From Sanderia malayensis (taxonomy: Eukaryota; Cnidaria; Scyphozoa; Semaeostomeae; Pelagiidae): DNA of 64,000 nucleotides. The notes beneath the pieces are model-generated. The model searched no databases, was not told the origin of the DNA, and saw only the letters and a list, made by a program, of their open reading frames with translations. Made by a program: the position numbers and the translations under genes. Below, in pieces: positions 11,665-22,388 of this stretch. Positions within the stretch are counted from its first letter, which is position 1; each line of letters begins with the position of its first letter. The stretch spans positions 1,054,001-1,118,000 of the forward strand of contig RQOL01000616.1 of NCBI GenBank assembly GCA_013076295.1, in the 5' to 3' direction.

Positions 11665-13330
11665 TTACTCAATTATTTGATGTTACTGTTGATTCATGGC
11701 CATAACGCGCTAGAAGTTACCGAGAGGATGGCGTTGGGGGGATAAAAAATTTCTTGATTTTTGTAAGTATTCGATTTTTCAAGAACTGCACCCTATATTT
11801 TTGAAACACTTGGTAGGTCCCACCTTTGCCAAGGATTTGCTGTTTGCGAACACGATAACGGCGATAATACAAGTATATCTAATCACTGTTAATCGCAGCT
11901 TTCTTATTGGTTTTTGTTATTTATATAATTGTAGACATCACCTTTAAATGATTTTTGGATGTATGAGCCATAGCTAACACATAGCTATTGTGTTAGCTAT
12001 GGCTATGTGTTAGCTAATGGTGAATGGGAAAAGCTTCATTTGGATCTGTTTTCGCTCTTGTAAATTGGTATGAAAAGATGACGATAGCGATTGTATTTTT
12101 TAATGAAACACGTTTTATGTTTTTTCGCTTTTTCACAGCTAGCAATTTTCGGAGCATGAAATGTGAGACTTGGGCAATTGAGGTTTATTTTCCCTCGTTT
12201 GGTTAAAGATCATGAAAACTGTTTAATTTCAAAAATATCTTTCCATTCCTTGAAAATGCAATAAGCGCCCTCCCTTGAATAAGCGCCCCCCTTAAATAAG
12301 CGCCTCCCCAAAAACTGTAGAATTAATAAACGCCCCGGGGAAATACGCTAAATATTTCAAGTACTTCAAAAGGCCTACGTATGGAGTTTTGTTGTTTCTT
12401 ATCCGTTGTGCCATTTCTATGGGGTTTCGTAATTTTATGCTACCTTGTCAATCATCTTTACGCCAGCCCTGGATAGCGTTAAGTTTCGTTACGCGGCGTT
12501 CAAGGACTGGCGTAAAAAGGTCACAAATTTGGAACTTTTTTCGAAAAGCGGCGTGTAATGGAAACTACAACTAGGGAGGATGACAAAGACAAAATATAGG
12601 AGAAACATAGGTGTACAGTGAGATGATTAAGAAAATCAGCGAGATCGTTGAAATTGACTAAAATTATGCAGATATGCGTAAAATATTTATTAATTGTCAA
12701 TTTTTTTATTGCTTGTTCTTTGAGTGTCGTAAAACACGGCCTGGCGTCAGAGCAAATTTCGGGACTGGCGTAATTAGGGTCGACGTAAAAAGGGCCGGCG
12801 TTAAATTAGGGCCGATAAGGTATCTGCTTTAATTGTTGCTATTCATATGGCGAATTTTTGGCGTGTTAGTACCAAGCGTTTCTTCATTGGTTTCTTACTT
12901 CTTATTTCTTATTCGAGACATAAGAGCAATTACCTTAGTGTTTTGAATTTGAGCATTTGGAAACAAAAGGACCTAGGCCGTCACGCAAAAGACCCATTTT
13001 GATCAAAGTCGAAAGTTACAAGCTGTTCTAAACCATAAGTTCCTGTTAGTCACAAAGATTTGCTATGCACAATCTAATGTCAATGGGCTCTTATTTTATG
13101 CCCCCAAAACATCAAAATTTCAAAAAAATAAGTTCAATTTTCGAATTCAGCGCCCCAAAATTGTACTTCTCACCGAGTTTCAGCCAGTTTTAATCAAATT
13201 GAGTTTTTCATGGTTTTTGCTTCTACTGGAACCCACCGTGACGCTGGGCATGAGAGGGTTAAGAAAGGAGATTCCTTACAGTTTCTGAACTTAATAAGAG
13301 AGAATTAAAGAATTAAAGCCATGCATAACA
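11665..13330. other. intergenic DNA after pleckstrin, no gene seen
   Basis: Includes a palindromic TAGCTAACACATAGCTA cluster at about 11968-12016 and a degenerate AAGCGCCC-type repeat at about 12250-12345. No exon with family resemblance was found on either strand. Confidence 0.45.
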
Positions 13331-13379
13331 ACACTCACACTCGCTAATGCACATTTGTAGTAAAACATTAATACAATAA

Positions 13380-13450
13380 CGGGTGCAGCTTGGATATATA
13401 ATGAAGGTTGTTATAATCCCACACTATCGCTAGACGTAAGCTAGCTTCAA
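13380..13450 (-). repeat. decayed remnant of the cationic-peptide duplication unit
   Basis: GGATATATAATGAAGG, then TTATAATCCCACACTA, closely resembles the sequence just downstream of both peptide genes (about 13980-14030 and 17015-17060). It is followed by unrelated sequence with no coding remnant, so a third unit may have existed and been lost. Confidence 0.4.
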
Positions 13451-14068
13451 TACGAAGTTTAGACTCTGCGATGTTTTGAAAAGGCTCTGTGACACAACAA
13501 TGTGCGGTACCGGATTTCTTTTGAACTGTATAGAATCATTTGATAAATATGTTTGCATCAAGATTGCCTTTGCGGCATAGCGATGCAAGGATATGTGCTC
13601 TGAGGATATGTGCTAAGTAATACGGTCTCCCCTCAAAACCCAAGCCTCTGATACACATGTTAAAGGTGATTGTATAAAACAATGTTATAAAAACTTGCTC
13701 AAAAATTATGAGGTTAAGAGTTTTATGCCCAAAACAATGCAACCCTGGGCAGCTTTAAAAGTAATTTGTAGATGAAACACTTCTATATAGAAGCATGCGC
13801 ATGTTATGCCTTGAAATTCATATTTCTTCCTTATCCCTGACATTTTCTCCATGGACTTTCGTAATTTTATGTTTTGTGTTATGATGATTATTGCAACTAC
13901 GTGTTTTTGTGTTGTTTTGTGTTGTCCATTTACATAAGGTGATTCAACCATAAAGAACAACAGTTATTCATGCTCATCTCGGATATATAATAAAAAAAAC
14001 GTGGTTATAATATCACACTACTGCTAAAGGACTGTTTCTTAACGCCTTAGTCAACGCCAAGTCTTTTT

Positions 14069-14845
14069 TCATCCTCTTCTGCGATAGTAGGCTCTGCGAC
14101 GGTAGGATGTGCGACTCACGTATCTGCGACGCCAGGATCTCCGACGGTAGTATGTGCGACTCGATGATGTGCGACTCAAGGATCTCCGACGGTAGTATGT
14201 GCGACTCGATGATGTGCGACTCAAGGATCTGCGACGCCAGGATCGGCGACGGTAGTTTGGGCTGCTTTGGGCTTCATTGTTCACTGCAGTCTCGTCACTT
14301 TCAGTCAATTCAGGATCCTCTTCTGATATCATTCCATTAGACGGTTCGTCTTCTGTCGGTTGTTCTTCACCATCAGATTCTTCTTCATCAACAGCTTGAA
14401 TTTGATCTTCAGCTTTGCTCTTTGCCTGATCTTTTACCTCGGCACTTGCAAATGCATCAGTTTGCCGAGAAGCTATGAAAAACATATTCAGCCAATATTT
14501 TATATCCATCACTGAGGACAAAAAAAATTAAATGAAATAGTAAGGAGAACTAGCTGTATCTACTTATTGTTGAAAGATCTCACCTTAGGGGCTTCGAATA
14601 CACGAAGCAAGTCAAACCAAGAAGGAGAAGGGATATGAAGAGGTAGGGCCTCATTTTGTTTCAGTCAGTTGTGAATCTGTGGAATAAAGCATTTTAACTT
14701 TGTTAGAAGAAGATAAACCATGAAGATACTGGTTTTCATATTATTAAAGGGTTAATTAACCAAGTGCAAAACTAGAAAACAGCAAATGCATCTTTAAACT
14801 TTTCACTTACCTTGCTGATCTTTACACTGGCAGTTTGATACTGTT
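14069..14845 (-). pseudogene. secreted acidic/arginine-rich repeat peptide precursor, paralogue A (frame disrupted)
   Basis: Reverse-strand gene. Exon 1 (about 14812-14842) is untranslated with donor GTAAGT. Exon 2 (14584-14676, ATG at 14652-14654) encodes a signal peptide, MRPYLFISLLLLGLTCF. Exon 3 (14069-14472) encodes an acidic region rich in E and D, then an arginine-rich tail built from RRRSW and SRTSS units ending RRRG and a stop. Compared with paralogue B, exon 2 has one extra base before the donor (AGCCCCTAAG against AGCCCGAAG), so the conserved acceptor would put exon 3 out of frame and stop after a few codons. An alternative AG 22 bases into exon 3 would keep the frame. The gene is therefore either a pseudogene, alternatively spliced, or misread by one base. 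No database family is recognised. The layout (signal, anionic pro-part, cationic tail) resembles cnidarian antimicrobial peptide precursors, which is inference. Confidence 0.65.
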
Positions 14846-14867
14846 GCTCTGATTGTTCATGCCGTTG

Positions 14868-14874
14868 CTTTATA
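14868..14874 (-). promoter_or_regulatory. TATA box of paralogue A
   Basis: Reads TATAAAG on the minus strand, about 30 bp before the expected start of the untranslated first exon. It sits in a block almost identical to that upstream of paralogue B. Confidence 0.6.
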
Positions 14875-15589
14875 GAGAATTTTCAATGACATTCCTCCAC
14901 TTCCACAACTTTAAATTGAATAATGGGTTTGTCCCAAGTAAACAGTTTCGCAAATAATTGAACTTTACTTTAGTGGCATCCAGCATAACTTTTAACTACA
15001 GCGGCATTCATCGCAATTTTTGTTTGTTTTGGATTTGTTTTTGCAACGCAAAGATATGCTGTAAAATAATAATATTCACCGCATTCTATGAAATTGTATC
15101 AAAGAGTGATAAAAAAACAATTTTAAAAAGTGTACCGTTTTGTGTCCAAAAAGTCGCAAACCTTGGAGACATGGAAAACAAATTTTGTCGGCAAAGATTT
15201 CATTTCTTTGTTTTCCATGGAAAATAAAAAAAGAACACTGTTCTGGTGGTTTTTATTTTGCTCAGAACAATGTGAAGAAGATTATTTATTTTTTTTAACT
15301 TTTCATTCTCTCGAGTATTAGTTGTTTTCGCTGCATCCGTCGTTTAACGAATATTTTTCTGCGCTGTGAGTCCTTCTAACCCTTGTGAGACACCTTCTAA
15401 TCCTTGTGAGTCCTCTTTCTTCAACGAAGCTGCACGTTTTCATAGTTTGATGCCAAGCTGAGCGAGATCGAAGTCTTACTTACTTGCAGCTTTAGTGTCT
15501 GTTGCACAAACAGATGTTTCACATGTGGCAATTATTCTTTCCTCATAAAGCTTACTTGATTATTTTAAAATAATTCCAGATGTATTTAG

Positions 15590-16363
15590 CATCAAGCTTC
15601 ACGCACAACACCGTTTCCAATTTATCAAAGTGCTTCTGATTTCGAACAGTTTCATGACAAAGTGTTCAATCAGGAAGAGAAAAAGCTTGACTCTGTCACA
15701 TGTTCCAATGTTGTTGACTTGAGAATAGGGCCTGGTCTATTAATTTTGAGCACAAGAAACAGAAGAAAGAGAACCTGCTAGGTTAGAATAGAATGCATTT
15801 GTGTATTTGTGATTTCACTGGGTTTCTCTCCTATAAATCTTTTTTTAAAATTCCGGGTTTTATGTTTCAAAACTTTTTGCTGGCGTTATTGCACGACTTG
15901 GGCTTATTGAACGAAGTTTGGTTTTTCCTTTTTGACCTCATTTAGAATTCGAATCTGTACTGATTGGTTTGGTGCAAGTTTGACGTGCATCTGACGACTA
16001 TAACTTAGTTAAAGTTCAACTTGAGGATGGGTACTTTTTGCGAAAAATTCTTTCCCAATGTGACATAAATGCGAGAAGGCAGTTATTTCAAAGTCTTCAA
16101 GTTTAAAATTAATATGTTTAAACAAATATCAATTATCAATGTTACCCTCCCTTTCTCTATAGATTAAATTATGTAAAAATTCCATTAACAGCCCTGGACA
16201 GCTAATAGGGGGCCCTTATTTCACACTGTCCCAAACGGAGGATGAATTGAATCTGATTCGTAGGATGAATACGATGCTGGATGGCATCCAAAATAATGAA
16301 AGGGAGAAAGGACTTGACAAAGTTCTAGCTGCACAAATCACAGTACCACCATGCTTACCGTAA
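15590..16363 (+). other. possible orphan coding fragments, unrecognised
   Basis: Two open segments follow acceptor-like AG sites. The first is 15590-15781 (63 residues, containing SASDFEQFHDKVFNQEEKKL, ending in a stop). The second is 16192-16363 (56 residues, containing TEDELNLIRRMNTML). Their composition looks protein-like rather than random, but no family is recognised and no start exon was found. The stop of the second lies inside the terminal repeat of the MITE that starts at 16356, so the last residues would be transposon-derived. They could be remnants of a lost gene or chance open frames. Confidence 0.25.
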
Positions 16364-16629
16364 AAGCTCTATTAAGCCCCCCTCTCTATTAAGCCCCCCT
16401 TTTATACAAGAAAGACTACAGAGTAAAGTGCAATGATTTAGTGATAGTTCATGATGTATTTCGTCGTGATATTGCCAATTTCTAATTTCATGTGCTTAAG
16501 AGTCAAGACTTTTTGTCCAGCTCTGTCTTCAGCGTCTCTAGAAGCCCTCGAGAATGATTATTAAGTCCCTCCTTTAGAACGCCGAAAATTAAATAAGCCC
16601 CCCGGGGGCTTAATAGAGCTTTTACGGTA
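16356..16629. mobile_element. AAGCCCCC-type hairpin MITE, best copy
   Basis: Near-perfect inverted repeats: TACCGTAAAAGCTCTATTAA on the left and the complementary TTAATAGAGCTTTTACGGTA on the right, each followed inward by AAGCCCCC. The internal sequence is unrelated to any coding region. This copy defines the family that recurs through the window. Confidence 0.8.
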
Positions 16630-17102
16630 TATAGGCAAGTGATCTCGCCTGGCTGATTTATCGGCCTCCTATAAACAGGCCTTAGACACGGATTATTGAA
16701 AAGCAATTTTAAATTCTCTTTTGGGTAATTTTGAACGATCTTTCTCCCTCTCTCATTTGTTTTTGCGTGTCTTTTTGTGTATGTATTTTGCTGTATGATT
16801 TTGCTGTATGTTGTATTTATTATATTAAACGTTTTGGAGAACGAATTACTAGCATTTCGGCTCAAATAGATTTTCTTTCTTATCTTAATTGCGATGGGCT
16901 TTCATAATTTTATGGTATGTGTTATGATGGTTATTGCAATTACGCGTTTTTATATGTAATTTACATAAGGATGATTGAACCCATAAAGAACAACAGCTAT
17001 TCATGCTCATCTCGGATATATAATAAAGAAAATGTGGTTATAATATCACACTACTGCTAAAGGACTGTTTCTTAACGTCTGAGTCAACGCCAAGCCTTTT
17101 TT

Positions 17103-17945
17103 TCATCCTCTTCGACGCCAGGATCTGCGACGCCAAGATCTGCGACGCCATGATCTGCGACGCCAAGATCTACGACGCCAAGATCTGCGACGCCAGGATC
17201 TGCGACGCCATGATCTTCGGCGGAATGATCTGCGACGCCAAGATCTTCGCCGGAATGATCTGCGACGCCAGGATCTTCGGCGGAATGATCTGCGACGCCA
17301 GGATCTTCGGCGGAATGATCTGCGACGCCAGGATCTTCGGCGGTAGAATGGGCTGTTTTGGGCTTCATTGTTCACTGCAGTCTCGTCACTTTCAGTCAAT
17401 TCAGAATCCTCTTCTGATATCATTCCATCAGACGGTTCATATTCTGTCGGTTGTTCTTCATCATCAGATTCTTCTTCATCATCAGATTCTTCTTCTTCAA
17501 TAGCTTGAGTTTGATCTTCAGCTCTACTCTTTGCCAGATCTTTTACCTCGGCACTTGCAAATGCATCATTTTGCCGAGAAGCTATGAAAAACAGATTCAG
17601 CCAATATTTTATATCCCTCACTAAGGACAACAAAGTTTTATAAAATAGTAATGAGAACTAGTTATATCAGTTTATTGTTGAAAGTGTCTCACCTTCGGGC
17701 TCCGAATAAGCGAAGCAAGCCAGTCCAAGAAGGAGAAGGGATATGAACAGATAGGCCCTCATTTCCCTGCAGTCAGTGTAAAATCTATGGATGAATGTAT
17801 CAGGATTTTGTCATGACATAAACTGTGAAGATACTGGTTTTCATGACGGTAAAGTTAATTGATCAAGTGCAAAACTAGAAAACAGCAAACGCATCTTTAA
17901 ACTTTTCACTTACCTTGCTGATCTTTACACCTGGCAGCTTGATAC
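17103..17945 (-). CDS. secreted acidic/arginine-rich repeat peptide precursor, paralogue B
   Basis: Reverse-strand gene with an intact frame. Exon 1 (about 17914-17945) is untranslated; exon 2 is 17693-17784 with ATG at 17760-17762; exon 3 is 17103-17581. The phase-1 join gives 182 residues. Residues 1-20 form a classic signal peptide (MRAYLFISLLLLGLACFAYS). Residues about 45-100 are strongly acidic, with EEEESDDEEESDDEE and further E and D. The rest is a tandem array of about 15 pentapeptides, RRRSW alternating with RRRSF and later RRRSW only, ending RRRG. The array is encoded by 15-bp DNA repeats. The expected product is secreted, with an anionic half that could neutralise the cationic half until cleavage. 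That resembles Hydra arminin-type antimicrobial precursors in layout, not in sequence. A mineral- or nucleic-acid-binding polycation is an alternative. No known domain is present and the function is unproven. Confidence 0.75.
17105..17345 (-). repeat. 15-bp coding minisatellite
   Basis: Tandem 15-bp units, on the plus strand of the form GATCTGCGACGCCAG with GATCTTCGGCGGAAT variants. They encode RRRSW and RRRSF. The two variant units alternate over part of the array, so its higher-order unit there is 30 bp. A shorter, more diverged array lies in paralogue A (about 14075-14255). Confidence 0.85.
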
Positions 17946-17971
17946 TGTTGCTCTGATTGTTCATGCCGTTG

Positions 17972-17978
17972 CTTTATA
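17972..17978 (-). promoter_or_regulatory. TATA box of paralogue B
   Basis: TATAAAG on the minus strand, about 30 bp upstream of the untranslated first exon, in sequence nearly identical to the promoter of paralogue A. Confidence 0.6.
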
Positions 17979-18387
17979 GAGAATTTTCAATGACATTCCT
18001 CCACTTACCGCAAGACTTTGTATTAAATATTGGCTTTGTCCCGAATAAATACAAGTAATACAGAGGTGAACATTTGTTGAGTTACACTAGAGCATAATCA
18101 CTTTCAATCGTACTTAACTACAATGACCTCTAAATGACCATTTGGGTTCTGTGATTGCCTCTGCAACATAAAGACGACTACTGCGTAATAAAATACGATT
18201 AGCATAATATTAAGTATGAAATTGTATAGAAATGATAGAAAAAATACTTGAGAAATTCTGAGTAACCATTGGAAACGTTGAAAACAAATTTCGTTCGTAA
18301 AGATTTTATTGTTTGTCTCCCGTGGGAAAGAGTAGAGTTTAGAAAATTAAAAATATTATTTTTATTTTATTAAAAATAACAAGAGAA

Positions 18388-18434
18388 AGAATACTGTTCT
18401 CCCAGTGGCTTTTACACTCGGAGAACAGTATTCT
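18388..18434. repeat. perfect hairpin upstream of paralogue B
   Basis: Arms AGAATACTGTTCTCC (18388-18402) and its exact complement (18420-18434) are separated by 17 bases. It lies about 420 bp upstream of the TATA box. The equivalent place in copy A (about 15230-15275) keeps only a decayed version. Confidence 0.6.
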
Positions 18435-19605
18435 AAATCAAACATCACCAGGTTTTTGCTTTTTCCCTTCTGTCACTTGTGTCGTTCAGAGAAGTAGTTC
18501 CAATGAATTAACAAGGGGACCTCAAAGCAAAAATTTGAGTAAAGGGGCAGCATTCAATAACGGGCCTTGGAGAAAATTTTTTACTGAAAACAATTTTTGA
18601 CTACCAATTTTAGATCAGCTTATACTCTTAAAACTGGCTACTGTAAATCCTTGAATAAGCCCCCGGGGGCTTATTTGCAAAAACGAAATTTTAGCTGGAT
18701 AATTGTTCAATATTAAGCAAAATAAAAGCTAGACGATGCAGCCAATCAATAAAGTTGTTGGTTTAAACTTGCTACCATTTGGAATACATTCACTGAACAA
18801 CGTCAATGTCTGGAAACCTGGGTTCAATATCCTTGCAAATGATTATCAGGATGGGGGCTTATTCGAGGGGGGGCTTATTCGGAGGTGGGGGCTTATTCGA
18901 GGATCTACGGTATATAACAACACTTTATCCTAGTCAAAAAACAACCAACAGTCAATTATGATTGAAAGTCACTAAATTTTATTAATATTTCCTAATTGTT
19001 TGTATTTTTAGGGGCTAAGCCCCCCGCAAATATACAAAGGGGGCTGCCCCTACCCCTCAGGACTACAACCACAGTGTCGTGATATTGTCCACTATTTTAA
19101 TTCAAATGACAATCTAGTTGCACAGTACACTCAAGGCCCGGGGTACACCAATAAATTTTCCATGGATTATTTCCAACATGGCAAATCCAAATGACTTACA
19201 CGTTTTTTTTAGAAGAAGGCTAGCTAAAGCTTTACCGGTGAACGTTTCTTAATTCTGGGGCATTTTTGAACACATTTTACCAGTAAAAGCTTCTTAAGCT
19301 TCGGAAAACAAGTGAAAAATAAGGTTAGGCTGGAAAATTTATTTAATATAGCTGTATATCTAATGTCAATCAATGAGTATCATATCTACTTCATTGATAT
19401 TGATACAATCATGCGCAGCGCAAAACCATGCACAGTGGTTATCTTCCATATTTCAAACAAGAATAAAAAATTGAAAGGTTCTTTAGTGATTTTTCATTTA
19501 CCAACGGAAGTTTCCTAAATTTGTCGGCCTTTTACCAGTGAGTTTCTTATAAAGCGGTTTCTTATAAAACGTGTACAGAAAAATCGATGAAATAACGCGC
19601 CGTGC
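18435..19605. other. intergenic DNA before the assembly gap, repeats only
   Basis: Contains the MITE at 18639-18912, a C/G-rich GGGGCTAAGCCCC hairpin near 19010-19060 and stretches resembling other degenerate repeats (TTTCTTATAAAG motifs near 19540). No exon was recognised. INTS13 N-terminal exons were looked for here and not found. Confidence 0.4.
18639..18912. mobile_element. AAGCCCCC-type hairpin MITE
   Basis: Starts TACTGTAAATCCTTGAATAA and ends TTATTCGAGGATCTACGGTA, with GGGGCTTATTCG repeated three times toward the right end. Same family as 16356-16629. Confidence 0.7.
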
Positions 19606-19705
19606 NNNNNNNNNNNNNNNNNNNNNNNNNNNNNNNNNNNNNNNNNNNNNNNNNNNNNNNNNNNNNNNNNNNNNNNNNNNNNNNNNNNNNNNNNNNNNNN
19701 NNNNN
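19606..19705. other. assembly gap of 100 N
   Basis: Exactly 100 unknown bases, a common placeholder length, so the true gap size is unknown. Sequence order and distance across this point should not be trusted. Confidence 0.98.
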
Positions 19706-20271
19706 AGTCTATGGGATACTAGATGACGTAATAACTGTCTAAGCGTTTATTAGAAGCATTATAAGTCATTATAAGTTATTCGAACATTTTGTCACGCGTC
19801 ACAATTAAGAACAAGTAAAAAACAACGGAAGCTGTTTTGCACCATTATTGCCACCAAGGTTCTAATTCTGTTACAGTTAAAATAACCATTCAGATCAGTG
19901 ACCATCATATCCCCCTTCTTACGTCATACCTATCTGTGTCATTACAACGGTGATGCAATGCATTTGAGTCACTCAACATGGCTGTATAGCAGTACGACGG
20001 GCTGAGCGCTCGTTCTGTCTTGGATTGTAGTATAGTTAAAGCGATCATTGGAGCACTTGCTAAGAGGACATAACATGGATAACACAAATTCACAAATCTA
20101 TAAGTTGATTAAGAACATGCAACTCAAACCCAAATGCCAAAATAAACGCGTCGGAGTTTAAAGGAATGGTATTTTAACAATTTGGGCTGGTATAAATGTA
20201 CAACAATAAGACGAAAGCCAATATAACATGCATTTACGTCAGGTAGTTTAAATGATAGCATGTAATTAATG

Positions 20272-20735
20272 TGTCAGAAATCGTCCTTTCGTTGACCTAT
20301 ATTTTTTAGATATGGATAAACTTAAAATAGCTTTGGTGACTTTAGGAGACTGTATTTGTTTAATCGTGTGACATGAGTTTGTTCCAATGAAGATCCATCT
20401 ACACTGGAGCTTAGAATGTTATAACTGCTAAATTTACTCTAAACGGTTTCTTTTATAGCTCTAAAGAGTGTGTATATTTACTGCGTGACATCATACAAGT
20501 TACATCATGTTACGCATTTGGCTCTGTATTGCTTAGTAACAACATGCATGCAGCTAAATATTGACACCTACGTACGGTACACTCTGACAACAAAATACAA
20601 CAAAACAGACGTTATTTTTAGCCTAAACGTAATCAGCTACATAATCGACGAAATTAAACAATGACAAAATATAAATGTAAATGCGATTGAGAGGTGTCTA
20701 GTCTGAGTCGATCAATAGTGGATTTATTCATCACA
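20272..20735 (-). repeat. BEL/Pao element 3' LTR
   Basis: 464 bp, TG...CA ends (TGTCAGAAATCG to TTCATCACA on the plus strand). It matches the LTR at 26111-26586 almost perfectly apart from a swapped block of about 30-40 bases near its left end. A purine-rich tract on the minus strand (20736-20750) adjoins it, as expected for a 3' LTR. Confidence 0.88.
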
Positions 20736-20756
20736 CACCACCCCCAAATCAAAGTT

Positions 20757-22388
20757 AGATTTGATTTTCTTCTTCTTGAATCTGAGTTGCTTTCATGAGA
20801 CTCTTTGCTTCGATAGCGGCTTTTCTTTGTGGCCTTGAATCACATGCTGTCTCTTTTGTTTTATTCTTTCCTTGAGTCTTCTTATCATCTGAATCTGCTT
20901 GAAGTTCCAATGGGTACAATTCTGAACAGGTCGATCGATTTCATATGTCTTGCCTCTTGTAGTTGTCTTTAGAGTAACTCCTCTCTCTACGCCATCTTTG
21001 CCGCGGATTATGTCAATAACCTTTCCTAGCTTCCACTTGTTTCTTGGTAGATTTTCATCCTTTACCAGTACAATATCTCCAACTGCTATTTTGTTTATAC
21101 CCTCCTTGATTGATCTTGTGGTGTTCCTTAGACTTGTTAAATATTCTCGTGACCATCGTTTCCAGCATTTTTCTCTGCACTTTTGAAGATACCGTAGTCT
21201 CTTTCTTGCTGGGATTTGTCTTCATCGCTGAATATTCTTCATCTCTGATTGGCTTGATTCGTCTGCCATGTATCAAGTGATTTGGAGTCAATGACTTCAT
21301 CTTCCAATTGATCGGTTTGGTAGGTCAGTGGTCTGTTATTTAAACAGAACTCAATGTCCAACAGAACCTCTTGTAATTCGCTGACGGTAAGATTTGCAAG
21401 ACCGAGGGTTTTCCTGAAGGTATTCTTCACCATCCCGACCATTCTTTCGAAAAAACCTCCCCACCAGGGGGATCTTGAGAGATTGAACCTCCAGTTAATC
21501 TTCTGTTCTTGCAACAAGTCTTGCATCCTCTCATTGTTGACTATTGCTTGAAGCATCTTGCAGTCGCTTGAAACGTTTTGGCGTTGTCTGAGACGATTAA
21601 CTGTGGTGTTCCTCTTCGTGCTATCAATGCCTTAGGCTTTTTTCTGAACGTTTTTGCTGACAGATCCTCCACGAGTTCAATATGTATTGCTCTCGATGTT
21701 GCACAGTGAAAAGAGTGATGTATGTCTTCTTCTGTCTCTTTCCTTCCTTGCAGTAGAAAGGACCGGCAAAGTCAACTCCTGTGGTTAGGAATGCATGGCC
21801 AGGTGTCACTCTGAAGTCTGGAACTGGTGCAGTTGTTGGTGTTTGTAAGGCTTTACACTGTAGCGTTTACAATGGTTGCAAGAGCTGATGATCCTTTTCA
21901 CTTCCTGTCGACCTTTAGGCACCCAGAATCTGCTTCTCAGCTCTGCCAGCGTAGTAGCCACCCCCATATGCAACACTCTTCGATGAGAATCGATAACCAG
22001 AAGGCTGGTAAGGTGATGCTGCTTTGGAACATATATTGGCTGTTGGTCTTCCTGCTGTTGGAACCTGCCAAAACATCTTAGTATTCCGTTTCTGTCTTCT
22101 TGAGGCCAGCTGGTTTATTTGCTCGCTGTTGGACGATGCTGTTGCTGAACACTCTTAACCCAAACTTCTTCTGCTTTCTTGATTTCTTCTACGGTTAGAG
22201 TTTCATGTTTCTCCAGTGATCTTCTCCTTATCTTGTTGATAAAGCGAAGCACCATGCTGTTACTCTGAACAGTTTCATTCCGCAATTGTATCGTTTAGGA
22301 TCCATGCAGCAACTGATTCCAAGTTTCACTTCTGTTGTTGCGGATAACCACAGTAGCTAGTCTCATTTTCCCTTTACTTCTTCACTTG
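20757..22388 (-). pseudogene. BEL/Pao integrase and C-terminal DUF5641 region, frameshifted
   Basis: Integrase-like segments appear in successive frames: the catalytic-core start near 21780, the segment with NLSRSPWWGGFFERMVGMVK near 21480, and the C-terminal part reading LTPNHLIHGR near 21290 into a basic tail that ends at 20757. At least three frame changes separate them, so no functional integrase can be made as assembled. The shifts are single-base and leave flanking protein similarity intact, so recent decay or sequencing indels are both possible. Confidence 0.75.

Larger units (their letters stand above)
13852..15290 (-). repeat. tandem duplication unit, copy A
   Basis: Homologous by eye to 16890-18440. 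The shared stretch runs from downstream flank through all three exons of the peptide gene into several hundred bases of upstream flank. It includes the TATA box, first-exon donor and signal-peptide exon. Confidence 0.8.
16890..18440 (-). repeat. tandem duplication unit, copy B
   Basis: Partner of 13852-15290. The lengths differ mainly because the coding repeat array is longer here and the far upstream flank has diverged. Confidence 0.8.

Noticed and set aside
14958..15321. Coding frames upstream of paralogue A
   Set aside because: The sequence is homologous to the non-coding upstream flank of paralogue B, where the frames are not preserved.
14107..17503. Plus-strand open frames full of CDARIS- or CDAKI-type repeats opposite the peptide genes
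   Set aside because: They are antisense shadows of the 15-bp coding repeat. The minus strand has a signal peptide, introns, a TATA box and a stop, while the plus strand has none.
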